Of a DNA stretch of 64,000 nt, positions 12,640 to 24,928 are shown one piece after another. Every line of letters begins with the position of its first letter. Within the stretch, counting starts at the first letter, position 1. The position numbers and the translations under genes were made by a program. This DNA is from Pseudopyrenochaeta lycopersici (lineage: Eukaryota; Ascomycota; Dothideomycetes; Pleosporales; Pseudopyrenochaetaceae). The stretch is taken from contig NHZP01000076.1 of assembly GCA_003313425.1 (NCBI GenBank), positions 1 through 64,000 of the forward strand, read 5' to 3'. The notes under the pieces were generated by a model. It did no database searches and was not told the origin of the DNA. It saw only the letters and a program-made list of their open reading frames with translations.

Positions 12640-14504
12640 TAATCTTCTAAGCTGCTACAAACCTATATCTTATATAATTATTAGATCCTCTATTTAAGTC
12701 TGTATATCTTTAAGTTTTAACTCTTTTACTAAGGCTAGTTTCTTGTTTACTAGTCCTAATTAATTAAGAAAGTTCTCTTATTTATTTAAGGGCAGCGCTT
12801 TAGTAAGTCTGTCTGCTAGCATTTGCGAGGACGCTACGTATTTAACTTAAATTCGTCTTAGTAATACTTCTTATCGTAGCTAGTAGTTGTAGATATCTAT
12901 ATATTAAAGTTTAGTTTAAAGTTTTACAATCTCTTCTATAATAAGTTAAATTATCTGTATATTATCGCATTAAATTATAATAGTTAACTCTAGTAATAAT
13001 ACCTAGAGCTCCTTAAGAAGTCGCGAGGTAAAGATAGCTTCCTTTGCTACTTAGGAGAGTGCGAGCAGTTCTACTTTAGTCGTTAAGGTAGTAACCGTGT
13101 CCTGTTTACTTACTCTCTAGGTAACAAGACTACTAAATAGCTTAATCACATAACCTTACGAACTCTTTCTATTAACTATATTATTACTAAATAATGCATT
13201 ACTAGCTACTTCAAGCTTATTGCCTCCTCCTAATTAGAGTGCTCTTAATTTTATCGCTGCAAGGTAGAGCAGGACTCTGTTAGTAGCCTCCTAATACTCT
13301 GTGCTAGGGTTAACAAGGAAGCGTGTAAAGCGTGATATTATAAAGGCTATATCTAGTTATATTATAATAGCAGTAAATAGTAAGGAACTAATCTTACGCT
13401 AGTATTTATTAACTTCTAAAGGTAATACTAATCCCTTACGTAGCTAGAGTTTAACGCTTACTATTAGGGTATTATATTAGATATCTTTCCTATCTATAAG
13501 TCTACTAATTTTATTAGTATAAGCTAACTAGGAGAGTTAAATTAATTATTATTCTTAGTCTCTAATAACTTTAACGCTAAGGAACTATTATAAGTCTTCT
13601 CTACCTATAAAGGTATATCTTTCTTAAAGAGCCTTAATAGCTTATTAAGCTTCTACCTCCTTCTTCTAGTAATAGGCTAAGATAATATTATTAACGTAAA
13701 AGAAGATAATAATACTATCCTTAATTATGTAGCAGGCCTTATATAGCACTTATTTAAAGCCTAGTTTAGTAAGAGTTAAGATAAATTCTTTCTACTATAG
13801 GAGCAGTAAAATTTAAAGACTATAAAGTGCCTTTTTAAGCTTAAGGATTATTCTAGGCTTCTAGTATCCTTATAGCATTCTTATATAGATTTCTCTATCT
13901 ATAGTTACATACACAAATGCGTTAGTAACGTTGTACTATTTAAGTTTAAGGTTAAACTTAGCAGCAATTACTATAAGCATTTAAAAAGACCTGCTAGCTA
14001 AAGTAGCTGCGTATGTATCTTATAACGTAATGTTTTATTACTAATTACTACAAGCGACTAGTTATACTTTATATTTAATAAGGCGATAGTGTTTATCTAA
14101 TTTGTAGGTATACACCTATATACAGTCTAATATTTAGTAACCTTTCTATTTAATAGGAGTAATTAGCACTTTAGCCTAGGACTTTATTTATTTATAGCTT
14201 CTTAGGTATTCTTATTCTACTTCCTTAAATATTTTATACAGAGGATAATCTTTAAGCTTTAAGTAAGTTATTAGCAGAGGTAGTAATTAGTTTTAGTAAG
14301 GCTTTACCCCCTTTACTAGCATTCTCTTCAGCTGTGCCTTATTAATAAGCTTGCATTCGTATTCCCCTACGTGCCCTACTTAAGTGCTAGCTATAAATAC
14401 TACTACCTATAGTTCTATTTTTAATAAGCCTTATATTATTATACTATTAGCTTTAAGTTTATTAGTCTACGCCTAGCTAAAGAGAGCTATAGGTAGTAGA
14501 GTAT
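12640..14504 (-). pseudogene. Copia-1 RT C-terminal part and RNase H
   Basis: Minus-strand continuation of the copia polyprotein. Around 13,688-13,700 the frame reads FYVNNIILAY, corresponding to the copia RT catalytic YVDDI with both Asp changed to Asn. RNase H follows: a TTKVELLALS-like motif near 13,050-13,090 and an ASSQMLADRLTKAL motif near 12,790-12,850, typical of the end of Ty1/copia Pol. Its N-terminal half lies beyond the gypsy-2 insertion, at 21,475 and above. Confidence 0.82.
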
Positions 14505-14903
14505 TGTTAGGATCTGGGATCCTGGACAAGGAGGGAGAGCCTCAGGTACTGACAGCCAGTCAAGAAGCGCCAGTGTCCCACTCTGTCACGCATCACGTGA
14601 CCGCTCGCTCCGCCAAGGACGAGCGCTCGCAGCGCTCGCGGCGAGCGCGACGAGCGCGTTATGTATATAGATCACCACAATGAACCCTTATGGCTCATTA
14701 TGTTCAACTTAATATTATACTCTATAGTATAGTAATAGCAATACTAATTATTCTTAACCCTTAGTACTCTTTACAGAAGCACCCTCTTACTGTCTTAGTA
14801 TTAAACCCCCCCCCTTTTTTATCTAGTCCCTTACTCTATCCTAGAGAACTAACCTTGCAGTCTTATAGGTTATCCTTACTAATAGCCTTTAAGATTCTTT
14901 ACA
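14505..14903 (+). repeat. Gypsy-2 5' LTR
   Basis: 399 bp. Contains a GC-rich cluster of AGCGCTCG and GAGCGCG words (about 14,600-14,660) and TATGTATATAG just after it, a possible promoter box. The first about 200 bp (outer half) keep CA/TG positions that are TA in the other LTR; the inner half shows the reverse. Confidence 0.95.
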
Positions 14904-14920
14904 CTTTGAACACTCTTAAG

Positions 14921-16700
14921 ATAAGTAACACTAAGATAGAGACTACCAACTATCATGCCACAAGGCTAGGCAACGCTGTCGCCAAACCGGACCTCTTCTA
15001 TAGGGATTAGTTTAAGCTTAAAGACTAGCTACTCTAGTTCAACCTGTTCTTCAAGTTCAACGCGACTACTATAGACGACGACAGCTAAGTAGTACTTATG
15101 TTAAGCTACATAAGAGGCGAAGCTACCAAATAGGTAAAACCCTACCTAGTTAAGTACATAAGTGATAAAGAGAAGCCTTAAGAACTTATCGTTATGTTTA
15201 AAAATACAGAAAGATTTAAAACATATATGCGCTAAGCGTTTAGGCTCCCGAACGTAGCAACTATTACAGAGCGCAAGATCCAAAACATACAACAAACCAA
15301 GTCTGCAGCTAACTACACCAACAAATTTCTAGGTTACGCCAGACAGACTAGTTAGAATGACAATACCCTAAAAACCATGTACAAACAAGGCCTAAAAGCG
15401 GACGTCCAGACCAAGCTTATGCGTATAGGCACGAAAATTATAATACTAGACAACCTAATTAATAAAACTATCTAACTAGATGTAGAGCTCTATAAGCTCC
15501 GTATGCGACTTAGAGGACAACTACTAGGATAAATAAAAGAAGATAAGAAACCCTAGAAGGATTATCGTAATAAGCCAAACAATAGTCGCCTACGACATTA
15601 GTATTAACTACAGGGAGTGCCTAGACAGTACCTATTAGGGGGCCCTAAAGCAATGCATTTAGATAACCTTAATAAGGAAAAGTTAGGTAAGGGCGGGAAG
15701 AAAAAAGAAATAACCTGTTTTAACTATAATAAGAAAAGCTATATAGTTAAGGACTGCAGAAGTAAGAATAAAGTAACCCCCTAGATTAATATAATAGTGG
15801 TAAAGGAAGAACACAGTAATAACAAAACATAGGAAGTCGTCGCAACCTAAGAGGAAGAGGCCTAAAATATAGAGTTATTACAGCTACCTCTCCTAGAACC
15901 TACTAAGAAAGGGATTCTAGGAACCTAGTATAGTAATAAGGAAGAAGAAAGTAGCAGCTCCCTATCTCTAGTTTATAAAGATGTAGAGAAAAACTTTAAT
16001 AATACTATAGTGCTCTTAACTAAGGATTAGAAAAAGGAAAGCTTTTAGAAATAATATTAACTAGGAACTCTAAGGCTATTAACGCCTACAGAGGCAGGAA
16101 AAGATATCGCAGAACTTAACTACTAACTATACGCACAACACATGTATAAAGTATAATATATTAACGCGTTAACCCTAGAAGAATAGGAAGCAGCTATAAA
16201 ATAAGGGATAAGTGTAATTATTCTAGCTAAACAAGCGATGCAAGATATGTTACGGGAATACTACTGTTATCCTAAACATTATACAAAGGTAATATAAGAA
16301 TAGGCGGAAAAAGCTAAGGAAGTATAGCAACCTGTAAGCGTTAGGGACGCACTACAGAAACTTTAATAAGCTAGACAAACATAGGCACTAGAACCCCTAA
16401 TAGTTAAGACCCCTAAATATATACTACAACGCTAAATAATACTACTACTAATAAGGGAAGACGCTTTCTATGTACCTAACACTAAGAACCTAGTATAATA
16501 AGGGTATCTTCGAGTTAACTCCTATAGCGAAATCGTGCTCACAGATAGTAAGAAATAAGACATCTACACCTAGCTTAAATAACAAATACATTAGGAGGAC
16601 GATAAAGAGAACGTTAACCCTAACTAGCTGCTTACAAAGGAAGAAGCTAGAAACTACTATAAGCGCGCAGAGGCAGCTTAAACCCTACATACCATGCGCA
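14921..16700 (+). pseudogene. Gypsy-2 gag with zinc knuckle
   Basis: Structural protein of the retrotransposon. The frame opens at 14,921 with ATA where an ATG has probably been changed, then SNTKIETT. The capsid portion includes DLFYRD, FKLKD, NLFFKFN and IRGEATK (about 14,985-15,135). A CCHC knuckle at 15,716-15,757 reads CFNYNKKSYIVKDC: Cys4 is now Tyr and His9 is now Tyr, both single C-to-T or G-to-A changes from C-x2-C-x4-H-x4-C. The frame is +2 relative to the window; pol is in +1. The C-terminal limit is not clear. Confidence 0.75.
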
Positions 16701-17099
16701 AAGAACTACAGAAACTAGTACCAGACTACTTAATAGATCCACGTAACAAGCGACACGGTGTTGTCTACTAGTCTTTCTGTACCACAGACCTATGCGCCAT
16801 ACACTATTTAAGTAAGATAGAACAGGAATACTTCCCTTACTCGTTTTACTAATATAAATATTAATAGTATAATTGTCCTAAAGTTAAATGCGATAACCAC
16901 CTATAAGATAAGAGGACTGTCCTCTACTTCCTAGGAAATAATAACCCTGCGGCTACTATAGCGATACAGTTAGTCTTTAATAGAGAATGCAATCAGTGAT
17001 AATAGCAAACGTGCCTTAACTTGGATTACCTTAAGCATAAAGACATTAAGACACTGAACAGGTATTAGGAGGAGCCTTTTTTAGAATCGCGCCTACTAA

Positions 17100-20000
17100 T
17101 AGGCAAAAATTACGAACTCTATATGCCACAGGCACATAAGGACTCCTTAAGCTAAATATTAAGCTTAACAGAAGCTAGATGAAGGCACTAGTAGATTCCA
17201 GAGCATAATAGAGCTATATTTCTGCGCGAGCAATAGAATAAGCTAGCCTTGTTCTATCGTTAAAATTAGTACTATATCTATTAACAGTCGCTAATAGGCA
17301 ACTAATGCTATTAGAGTCTGTAATTACACACGAAGTACAGAGCGTGCAACTTATTATCTAGAACTATAGGGAAACGATTAACTAAGACGTCTTTAGACTA
17401 TTACAGCATAATATGATACTAGAACTCCTATAGTTAAGGGAACATAGTCTAGACATAGACTAGAAAAAGAAAAAGTTCTCGTTTAAATGCTGTAGAACGG
17501 ACGCAACTATAAGCAAGCCTACGCTGCGGCCGAGTGCCCGGGTAGATAAGAAGATAACAATCAGAATCCTTACTTTAAATAAGGACAGCCTTAGGACACG
17601 AGGGTCCAACTTAGTAGGTACTAATAGGAGGCCCTTAGACTAACAAGCTAGAGTTAAGGAGTAAAGCGTAACTCTAGTAATCCCTAATAAGTATAAAGAA
17701 TACGAGTTACTCTTTTAGGAAGAGATAACTATAAAAGCACTGCCTAAGCATTAACCCTAGGATCATGAGATTATCCTATAGAAAGGAAAGCAACTAACTT
17801 TCAGCCTAATTTACAGTTTATTAGAAAAGGAACTTAAGACCTTGCGCGAATATATTAAGACGAACTTAAAAAAGGGATTTATTAGGGAATTACAGTCGCT
17901 AGCAGGATACCCTATACTATTCGTACTAAAAAAGAATAGGAAGCTAAGATTATGCGTTAACTACTAGAAACTTAACAATATTATAGTAAAGAATTAATAC
18001 CCTTTACTAAACATAGCAGAATTACGGGATTAACTAGCCTTTATAAAAGTCTTTACAGCATTAGACTTAAGAGGAGCGTATAACCTTATTTGTATAAAGG
18101 AAGGTAAAGAATAAAAGACTGCGTTTAGAACACGCTATAGCTACTATAAGTATATAGTAATGCCTTTTAGTCTTACTAATACACTAGCGACATGCTAAGT
18201 ACTTATTAATAATATATTAAGAGAATACTTAGACGTATTTGTTATCGCATACCTTAATAACATCCTCGTGTACTCTAATAATCTACAGGAATATATTAAG
18301 CACGTTAAAACAGTTCTTGCCTGCTTAGGAAGATTTAGTTTGCTGCTTAAACCTAAGAAATGCGAGTTCTATAAAGAAGAAGTTAAATTCCTAGGATACA
18401 CAGTAGGTGCACATAGAGTAAAGATAAGCGAAGAAAAAATAAGAGTAGTAAAAGAATAGCCTGAACCTAAAATAGTTAAAGACATACAGTTATTTATAGG
18501 ATTTATTAACTTTAACTAACAGTTTATTAAGGACTTCTCTAAAAAATCTATCCTACTTACTAAGCTTACAAGAAAAGATACTAAATAGGAATAAGGAAAT
18601 AAACAAAGAAAAGCATTTTAGATGCTTAAGGAAGCCTGCATTACACCTCTAGTGTTAATTGCATTCTAAACAGGAGAACTCCTACAGTTTGAAACAGACG
18701 CCTCAGACCTTGCACTAGGTACAACAGTAAAACAAGAACGTAATAGGAAATAGCACCTAATCGCGTACTACTTAAGAAAATTCATAGACGCTAAGGAACG
18801 CTACGACGTGCATGACAAAGAGCTTATGGCAGTCGTCGACGCCCTCAACTACTAGCGAATCTACGCAGAAAGTTGCTCAGATCTTATAATATTTACAGAT
18901 CACAAGAACTTAGTCTATTTTACTACTACTAAGACCTTAAACTATAGATAGGTTAGATAGGCTAAAATACTAGGATAATATAAGTTTAAGGTCGTGTATA
19001 CGCCAGGAAAGGATAACGGCAGAGCTGATGCTCTCAGCCGCAGATTAGATATTGCAGGAACAAAAGTAATAGTTAATAATGCTATCCTTTAAGTAAACTA
19101 GGATGGAAGCTTAGGACCTAATAAGTTATTAAATAACACTATAATAATTACGTCTAAAGTACCTGAAGAATTACAAGAGGCAATTATCTAACAACACTAC
19201 GATAACCTAGTATATGGTCACCTAGGAATTAAGAGAACGATAGAACTTATACAGTAACACTACAGCTTTAAAAATATAAAAGATAAGGTTAAATAGTTCA
19301 TTAAAAAATGCGCGGACTGTTAAAAGAACAAACACAGTACCTACGCACCCTACAGAGAAATGCAAGCTATAGAGCTACCCGATAAACCTTAGGCAGACAT
19401 TTCTATAGACTTTGTAACAGGGTTACTACTATCTAAAGATCCTGCGACAGGAATTAAGTATAACGCTATCTTTAATATAGTCTGCAGATTTACGAAAGCA
19501 GCAGAGATAATACCGTTTAGAAACAACTACAACACAGAACAACTAGCGTTTGTTATCTTAGATAGATTAATACAATATTACAGTATACCTAAGTCTATTA
19601 TTAGTAATAGAGACAAGCTCTTCACATCTAACTTCTAGTCCATATTAATAGCCGCGATAGGAACAAAAAGAAAGTTATTAACAGCCTATTACCCACAAAC
19701 AGACGGACAAACAGAAAGAACGAACAGAACACTAAAAACCTACCTAAGGATTTACAGCAATTAACAGCAGAATAATTAGGTTTCACTGTTACTAATAGTA
19801 TAACTAGCCTATAACAACAAATTGTTAGAGTTAACTAAAAAGATACTATTCTTTGCTAACTATAGGAGACACCCTAATCTCTTTATGAAGTTATACCCCA
19901 GCAGAAAAACTAAAGCAGCTATAAAGACAGCTGAAGAAATAAAGAAAATATATAAATAACTCTAAGAAAACCTTAAGAAAGTATAACGCAACAGTATTTC

Positions 20001-20427
20001 TTACTAAAATAAGAAAAGAAAAATAGCACCTCAGCTAAAGAAGGGGGATAAAGCATACTTACTTATAAAAAATCTACGCAACAAGCAACTAAGTAAGGGT
20101 CTTAATCACGTTAAAGTCGGACTATTTTTAGTTAAAGAACAGAATAGACTAGTAAACTATACACTCGAGCTACTACTAGATATAAAGATCCACCTACGTT
20201 TTTATATCTCTAAGTTAGAACTAGCCGACCCTGCTACACTATTACAGAAAACATTCTAGTACAAACCTAAAGAAGAGAATAAGTTTAAAGTTAAGAAAAT
20301 CTAGAGGTACTAACAGAATAGAAGAGTTAACGACCTGGAACTAAGCTTCAGCTACCTAGTTAAATAGAAAGGGTACCTAAGCGTAGAAAGTACGTGGGAA
20401 CTACTAGAGAATCTAAGAAACTGCTGA
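17100..20427 (+). pseudogene. Gypsy-2 pol: protease, RT, RNase H, integrase, chromodomain
   Basis: Frame 1, so -1 relative to gag. A retropepsin-like ALVDSRA at 17,185-17,205 has Gly changed to Arg. RT covers about 17,880-18,600: VCVDYxKLN-type motif near 17,960, catalytic box at 18,250-18,273 reading YLNNILVY (both Asp now Asn), and the longest stop-free piece at 18,268-18,459. RNase H covers 18,650-19,040 (ETDASDLALG, TDHKNL, GRADALSRR). Integrase covers 19,140-19,830: H...H...CADC zinc site, SIDFVTG, SNRDKLFTS and [10 protein letters not shown] with the catalytic Glu kept. A chromodomain at 20,353-20,412 reads YLVK, stop, KGY, then ESTWELLENL. It is among the best preserved pol regions in the window. 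Confidence 0.9.
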
Positions 20428-20447
20428 GAAAAAATTAGAGAATATTA

Positions 20448-20975
20448 GGAAAGGGAGGAAAAGAAAAAGAAGAAACAAACCTAGAAGGTAGAAGCCTGCC
20501 TAAGCTCCGCTGGGGTTACTAGTTAATCTAAGGCGCCTATAGTAGACTATACTATTAGAGAAAAACTAACTAAGGCATTAACAGCCAGATAAGGAGCTTC
20601 CTTAGCAAACTCTAACTCCCTGTCGTTATGCATCTCCAACGCAAGATATAAAGCCTTCTTCTGCGCCCTTTCTTCTGCCTGCTTTAAAATCGCCTTATTC
20701 TAAAGTAATCACGCGATTACGGTTACTAGCAACTTCTCGTTATTATCTACCTTCTTCTAGTACTCGTCACGAGTTTTGTCTAAAGAAGCCTAAGATATAT
20801 TCACATACGGTTTCCCTAAACGAGTGCATTTAGCATATTTTAAGTTTGAATTTAGTATAATGTAATAAATAATGTTATCCTTAAAACACTTATTATAAGC
20901 GAATTTAGTAATAGTTTTAGTATAGAGGATTTTGTTGTAAAGACGCAGATTACAAATCTAGGACTTAGACGACAT
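20448..20975 (-). pseudogene. Antisense frame in gypsy-2 with a Zn2Cys6-like cysteine pattern
   Basis: Starts at ATG (complement of 20,973-20,975) close to the 3' LTR and runs antisense toward the end of pol; an in-frame TAA is at 20,445-20,447, giving 176 codons. In-frame stops are mostly TAG or TAA, explicable by RIP. Residues 27, 30, 37, 47, 50 and 57 are Tyr, Cys, Tyr, Tyr, Cys, Tyr; each Tyr codon is TAT, one G-to-A from TGT, so the spacing is C-x2-C-x6-C-x9-C-x2-C-x6-C. A Lys/Glu/Ala-rich, coiled-coil-like stretch follows (KQAEERAQKKAL and similar). The zinc-cluster reading is my inference. The sense strand is also fairly open here, so the coding strand is not proven. Confidence 0.5.
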
Positions 20976-21057
20976 TTTATCTTATATTGCTACAGACGCG
21001 GGGTACGCCGCCTTTAAGCTGATCTAGCTACACATCACGTGATTTAAGACGAATCCT

Positions 21058-21075
21058 AAAGAAGGAGAGGGATAG
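21058..21075 (+). other. Polypurine tract of gypsy-2
   Basis: AAAGAAGGAGAGGG followed by ATAG directly precedes the 3' LTR, in the expected plus-strand primer position. Confidence 0.75.
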
Positions 21076-21474
21076 TGTTAGGATCTGGGATCCTGGATAA
21101 GGAGGGAGAGCCTCAGGTACTGACAGCTAGTTAAGAAGCGCTAGTGTCCTACTCTGTCACGCATTACGTAACTACTCGCTCCGCTAAGGACGAGCGCTCG
21201 CAGCGCTCGCGGCAAGCGCGACGAGCGCGTTATGTATATAGATTACTATAATAAACCCTTATGGCTTATTATGTTTAACTTAATATTATACTCTACAGTA
21301 TAGTAATAGTAATACTGATTGTTCTTAACCCTTAGTACTCTTTACAGAAGCACCCTCTTACTGTCTTAGTATTAAACCCCCCCCCTTTTTCATCTAGTCC
21401 CTCACTCTATCCCGGAGAACCAACCTTGCAGTCTCATAGGTTATCCTCACCAATAGCCTTTAAGATTCTTCACA
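21076..21474 (+). repeat. Gypsy-2 3' LTR
   Basis: 399 bp, ends TTCACA, followed by the AGTAT duplication. Compared with the 5' LTR, its first (inner) half carries C-to-T/G-to-A changes, for example GCTAGTTAAG against GCCAGTCAAG. Its last (outer) half is the better preserved copy. Confidence 0.95.
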
Positions 21475-21479
21475 AGTAT

Positions 21480-24396
21480 CTAGCAGTATTAGGTATAAGT
21501 CTATTACTTTTATACTTTAGTAACCTCTTAACTTTTAACCTTATAGACTTAAACTCTCTCCTATTATTATATTATCTTTATAGAATAACCTAGTCTTAGG
21601 CTGTTCCTGTTATAGTAGTGTAGGTAGTTTAATTATTTTTACCTATATTATAATCTCCTGCAAGGTGTTGTGTATAAGGTTATCTATAAGGTCTTCTGTT
21701 TTACTGCTAAATACTACGTCTCTTATACTAATAACTTTAGCTAGTAACAGGATCTAAACTTAGTATATATTTATAGATTAATAGCTAATAAGATAGCTAA
21801 TCTAGGCTTTTAGATCTAAGCGTTACAGTCGCGACTTTTCTTAGTAGGTATCGTTGGTTATTATAAATGCCTTACAGCTATATACTTTAAGATAAGCTTA
21901 GTTTAGTTTCTGTAGTCTAGTAATAATACTATTTATAGCAGTAACTCTTATAAAGAATACCTTATATAAGCTTTTCTAGTGGTTTAAGTAGTTCGGCGTT
22001 CTATTGTATAGGTATACTACAGCTCTTATAATTTCTAGCTATAGTTCCTAGAGAAGATTAGCATCTAGCTATATTATACGTGCCTTTTCTTTTATTACAC
22101 CCTCTAAGCGTTCTCCTCTACTATTCTGTAATTAGGTATTAGGAGCAGAAGGCTCGACCTTTATACCTTTAGACGTGCACTATCTCTTAACTTCTAGCTT
22201 AATAGTTACTATCTTATTATCTATCTTAATTACTTTTATAGAAATATTAAACTGCGTATAGAGGAAGTAAGTAAAATTATCTAGTAACTAAATAATAGAT
22301 TGTGCTAGTCTGTTATTAGTAAAGTAGAAATCCTAGTTATATACTAAGAATTAGTTAGTAATAAGTATTTAGCTCTTTTCCTTTAAGTAGCTCTCTACTT
22401 CGTAGTTGTAAAAGTTAATTATAATTCGTTCTCCTAGTCCTTCTTTGCTTAGTTAAGGTTCTCTGCAGATCCTGCGCTTTAATTTAGCTCTCCTATATGC
22501 GTTACACTTAACTATAGTAATGCCTTTAATGCGCACCCCCTTAGATTATTAGATAAGGTGTTTAATTACTATAGGCCCTAGATGCCCTAGGCGCTTATGC
22601 TATAGTATTATACTTACTCTTTGTAGCAACCGCTTAGTTTAAGAGTTAAATTGGGTGTGAAAGGCACTATTATTTACATCTAATTGCTTAAGTACCTATT
22701 AGTTATATGCTTCCGTTAGGTATATAATAATAGAGTTATCTTATCTCTTTAACAACGTAGGTTTATTCTTATTATCCTACTAAATTCCTTACTATCTAAG
22801 TAGTCTAAATAAGACGAGGCTGCATAGAATCTCTAGGCAGAAGGCAACGTTCTCTAATTAGAGTATCTCTATGCTATATAGTAACTTAACTTTAATATAT
22901 ATAGTACTATACCCTTTAATCTATATTTATACATCGCCTATCTATACGCAGTTACTAGGGATAGGTAGACAGAGGTAAGTTAGGCGTTACGCTATGTTAC
23001 AGATATGTATTATCGCGCCTAAATTAAGGATAAATATATTCTTTAGTAGATATAGTTAGTTCTTTATTAAGAATACTAACATAGTATACGCAGCTTTAAT
23101 TATTAATATAACTCTTCCTTTTAGTTAATCTTTTAAGACTTTAGGTATTAGTGTTTACAAATTCTTAATTAGCAGCGTCTTTAATTATTAGCGCTTTAAG
23201 TCTAATAATTTAATTAGCTCTAGGTTATACTTTCTTTTATACTTAATAAGTTTAGCTATCCTTAAATCTAGTGTAAACCACGCAGGTACTCTATCTTTAT
23301 TTAGATAGAAATAATTAAAAAGATTATAGCGCTGTTTATAAGCATAGTATTTTATACCTTTAACTGCCGCCGTATCCTCTAGAGAGGAATGCTTAAATCT
23401 AGTGCTACTTTACCTAAATTTACGTTTTCCTTATATTCTACCATAGTTCTTACCCTATAAGGCTGATAATGCTTCTTTAGCTATACTAGAGGCGTCCCTC
23501 TATGCGCCCTAGTTAGATTTACTGCTAGCGGGGTATGCAGCGTCTCTAGCAGCGAAAGCGCTCTTCTGCTTACCCTTTTGTGGGTAGGAGCGGCTTATAT
23601 GCTCCCGGAAGAGTTTTATTATTTCTTTTATAGGTGCTACCTTTTCTACTACTAACAAGAAATCTTCTATAGTGTCGTTATTATGTTGTACCTCCGCGAC
23701 TCCTTCGGTCTCAGCGTCAGTTGCTGCTTAATTGTATTCAGTAAGCCAGATATCCTAGTTTACTAGGGTCCTTATTGGCTTCAATGCATTATAATATCTT
23801 ATTCGTGCTCGTTAGCGTTCTTCGAGTAGGTTAATTCCTACTGTCCTTTAGATATCAATAATCTATCAGCGAATCGTAGTACTAGGGAGGCAGCAGTTGC
23901 GCTAAATATGCGCTAATACTGTACTCTAAATGTGCGTTACAAGTAACTAATAGTTAACCCGTTCTCTGTTATATTTCTTCTCGTTAATTTTATAAGCTTT
24001 AAGCTATACCTTGTAGTTATCTTAATTAGCCTTATATATTTCTTAGCTTTTAGGTAATAAGTCTAATAGTTTTGTTAGTGTAGCTAGAGTTATATTAGTT
24101 TAAGACGGGTTTAATCTTATTAGCTAGCTTAATAATCTAACCTAGTTACCCTAAGAGTTTAATAACGCGCTAGGTGCCAGTTGTTAGACTACAGCTAGTA
24201 CGTAGTTAGCTAATCGTAGTAGGACTAGGGGGATTAGTTCTAGTAAAGGTTCTCTAGTTCTATTAGGGTCTGCGATTACCTATACGTTGTAGAACTCTAC
24301 TTTTACTTTAAGTTATAGTAACTATAGCGTGTAGTTTATATAATTAGTAAAGATAATTATAGTGTCGCGTACGCTAGTAATATTTACGTAAGACAT
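21480..24396 (-). pseudogene. Copia-1 gag, integrase and RT N-terminal part
   Basis: The minus-strand polyprotein starts with ATG (complement of 24,394-24,396) after the primer-binding sequence at 24,422-24,433. Gag occupies about 23,400-24,396. At about 22,545-22,610 the frame reads a stop then HKRLGHLG, the GAG-pre-integrase signature LWHxRLGH. Integrase covers about 22,080-22,480: IINFYNYEV with the first catalytic Asp changed to Asn, KIDNKI for the second, and a PSAPNT-type motif near the third. RT begins near 21,700 and continues beyond gypsy-2 at 14,504. Stops are TAA/TAG throughout. Confidence 0.8.
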
Positions 24397-24433
24397 AGTC
24401 CTCGCTTGTTATAGGGTTAGTAAGACTCTTAAT

Positions 24434-24607
24434 TATTAGAATTTAATAAATCTTTTTAGTTATAATTGTAGATTAGAATTTATTATATTTTATTAGTTCT
24501 GTTTTCTCTCCTTTTTAAACACAGACCTAATACATCGATAATACATAGGTGATACTGTCCACAATGCAGTATTCGTATACTTCAGTTTTTATGCCTCTTA
24601 TCTAACA
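24434..24607 (-). repeat. Copia-1 5' LTR (right)
   Basis: 174 bp, same length as the left LTR. Its inner end reads TATTAG where the left LTR has TGTCAG. Its outer end retains GGTGATACTGTCC and CTTCAG. Followed by the ACTTA duplication. Confidence 0.93.
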
Positions 24608-24612
24608 ACTTA

Positions 24613-24926
24613 ATAAAGCTTAAGTATAAAGTAGTATTCTAAGCGCTAAAGAAATTTAGAACCTAGCTATATAGATAATATTTTACTATTAAAATAGATA
24701 CTTAAACACTTATTTATTAACTTAATAGATTGTTATCTAATATCCTTAGGTTAGTCTAAAATAGGTAGCTTATAGCTATCTTTACTTAAGACTTTAATAT
24801 TAAGTATATTCTTAGAAAGAAGAATATTATTACTAATATATTATTATATTATCTAAAGCTAGAAAAATAAGAATAGCTAGATAAGACTAAAGATAACCTT
24901 AAAGATTTTATTAAAAACCTAATTAC
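24613..24926 (+). pseudogene. Element L copy A RNase H continuation
   Basis: Collinear with copy B 54,821-55,133 (for example AATAAAGCTTAAGT, then the about 24,780-24,860 block encoding the DFNIKY part of RNase H). It lies between the copia-1 and pogo-1 insertions. Confidence 0.8.
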
Positions 24927-24928
24927 TA

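Larger units (their letters stand above)
14505..21474 (+). mobile_element. Gypsy-2, complete chromovirus nested in copia-1
   Basis: 6,970-bp element with two 399-bp LTRs, TGTTAGG at each 5' end and a terminal ACA. Target duplication AGTAT at 14,500-14,504 and 21,475-21,479. Internal order: gag with CCHC knuckle, protease, RT, RNase H, integrase with zinc-binding N-terminus, chromodomain, an antisense frame, polypurine tract. It is visibly less RIP-mutated than its hosts (many CA dinucleotides remain), consistent with being the youngest layer of the nest. Confidence 0.95.
12448..24607 (-). mobile_element. Copia-1, complete Ty1/copia retrotransposon inserted in copy A
   Basis: Two 174-bp LTRs (12,448-12,621 and 24,434-24,607) flank an internal region coding on the minus strand. 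The target duplication ACTTA is perfect (12,443-12,447 and 24,608-24,612). Copy B at about 54,800-54,830 preserves the empty site. Domain order gag, integrase, RT, RNase H is the copia order. Gypsy-2 (14,505-21,474) is nested inside its RT region. All frames are RIP-broken. Confidence 0.93.
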
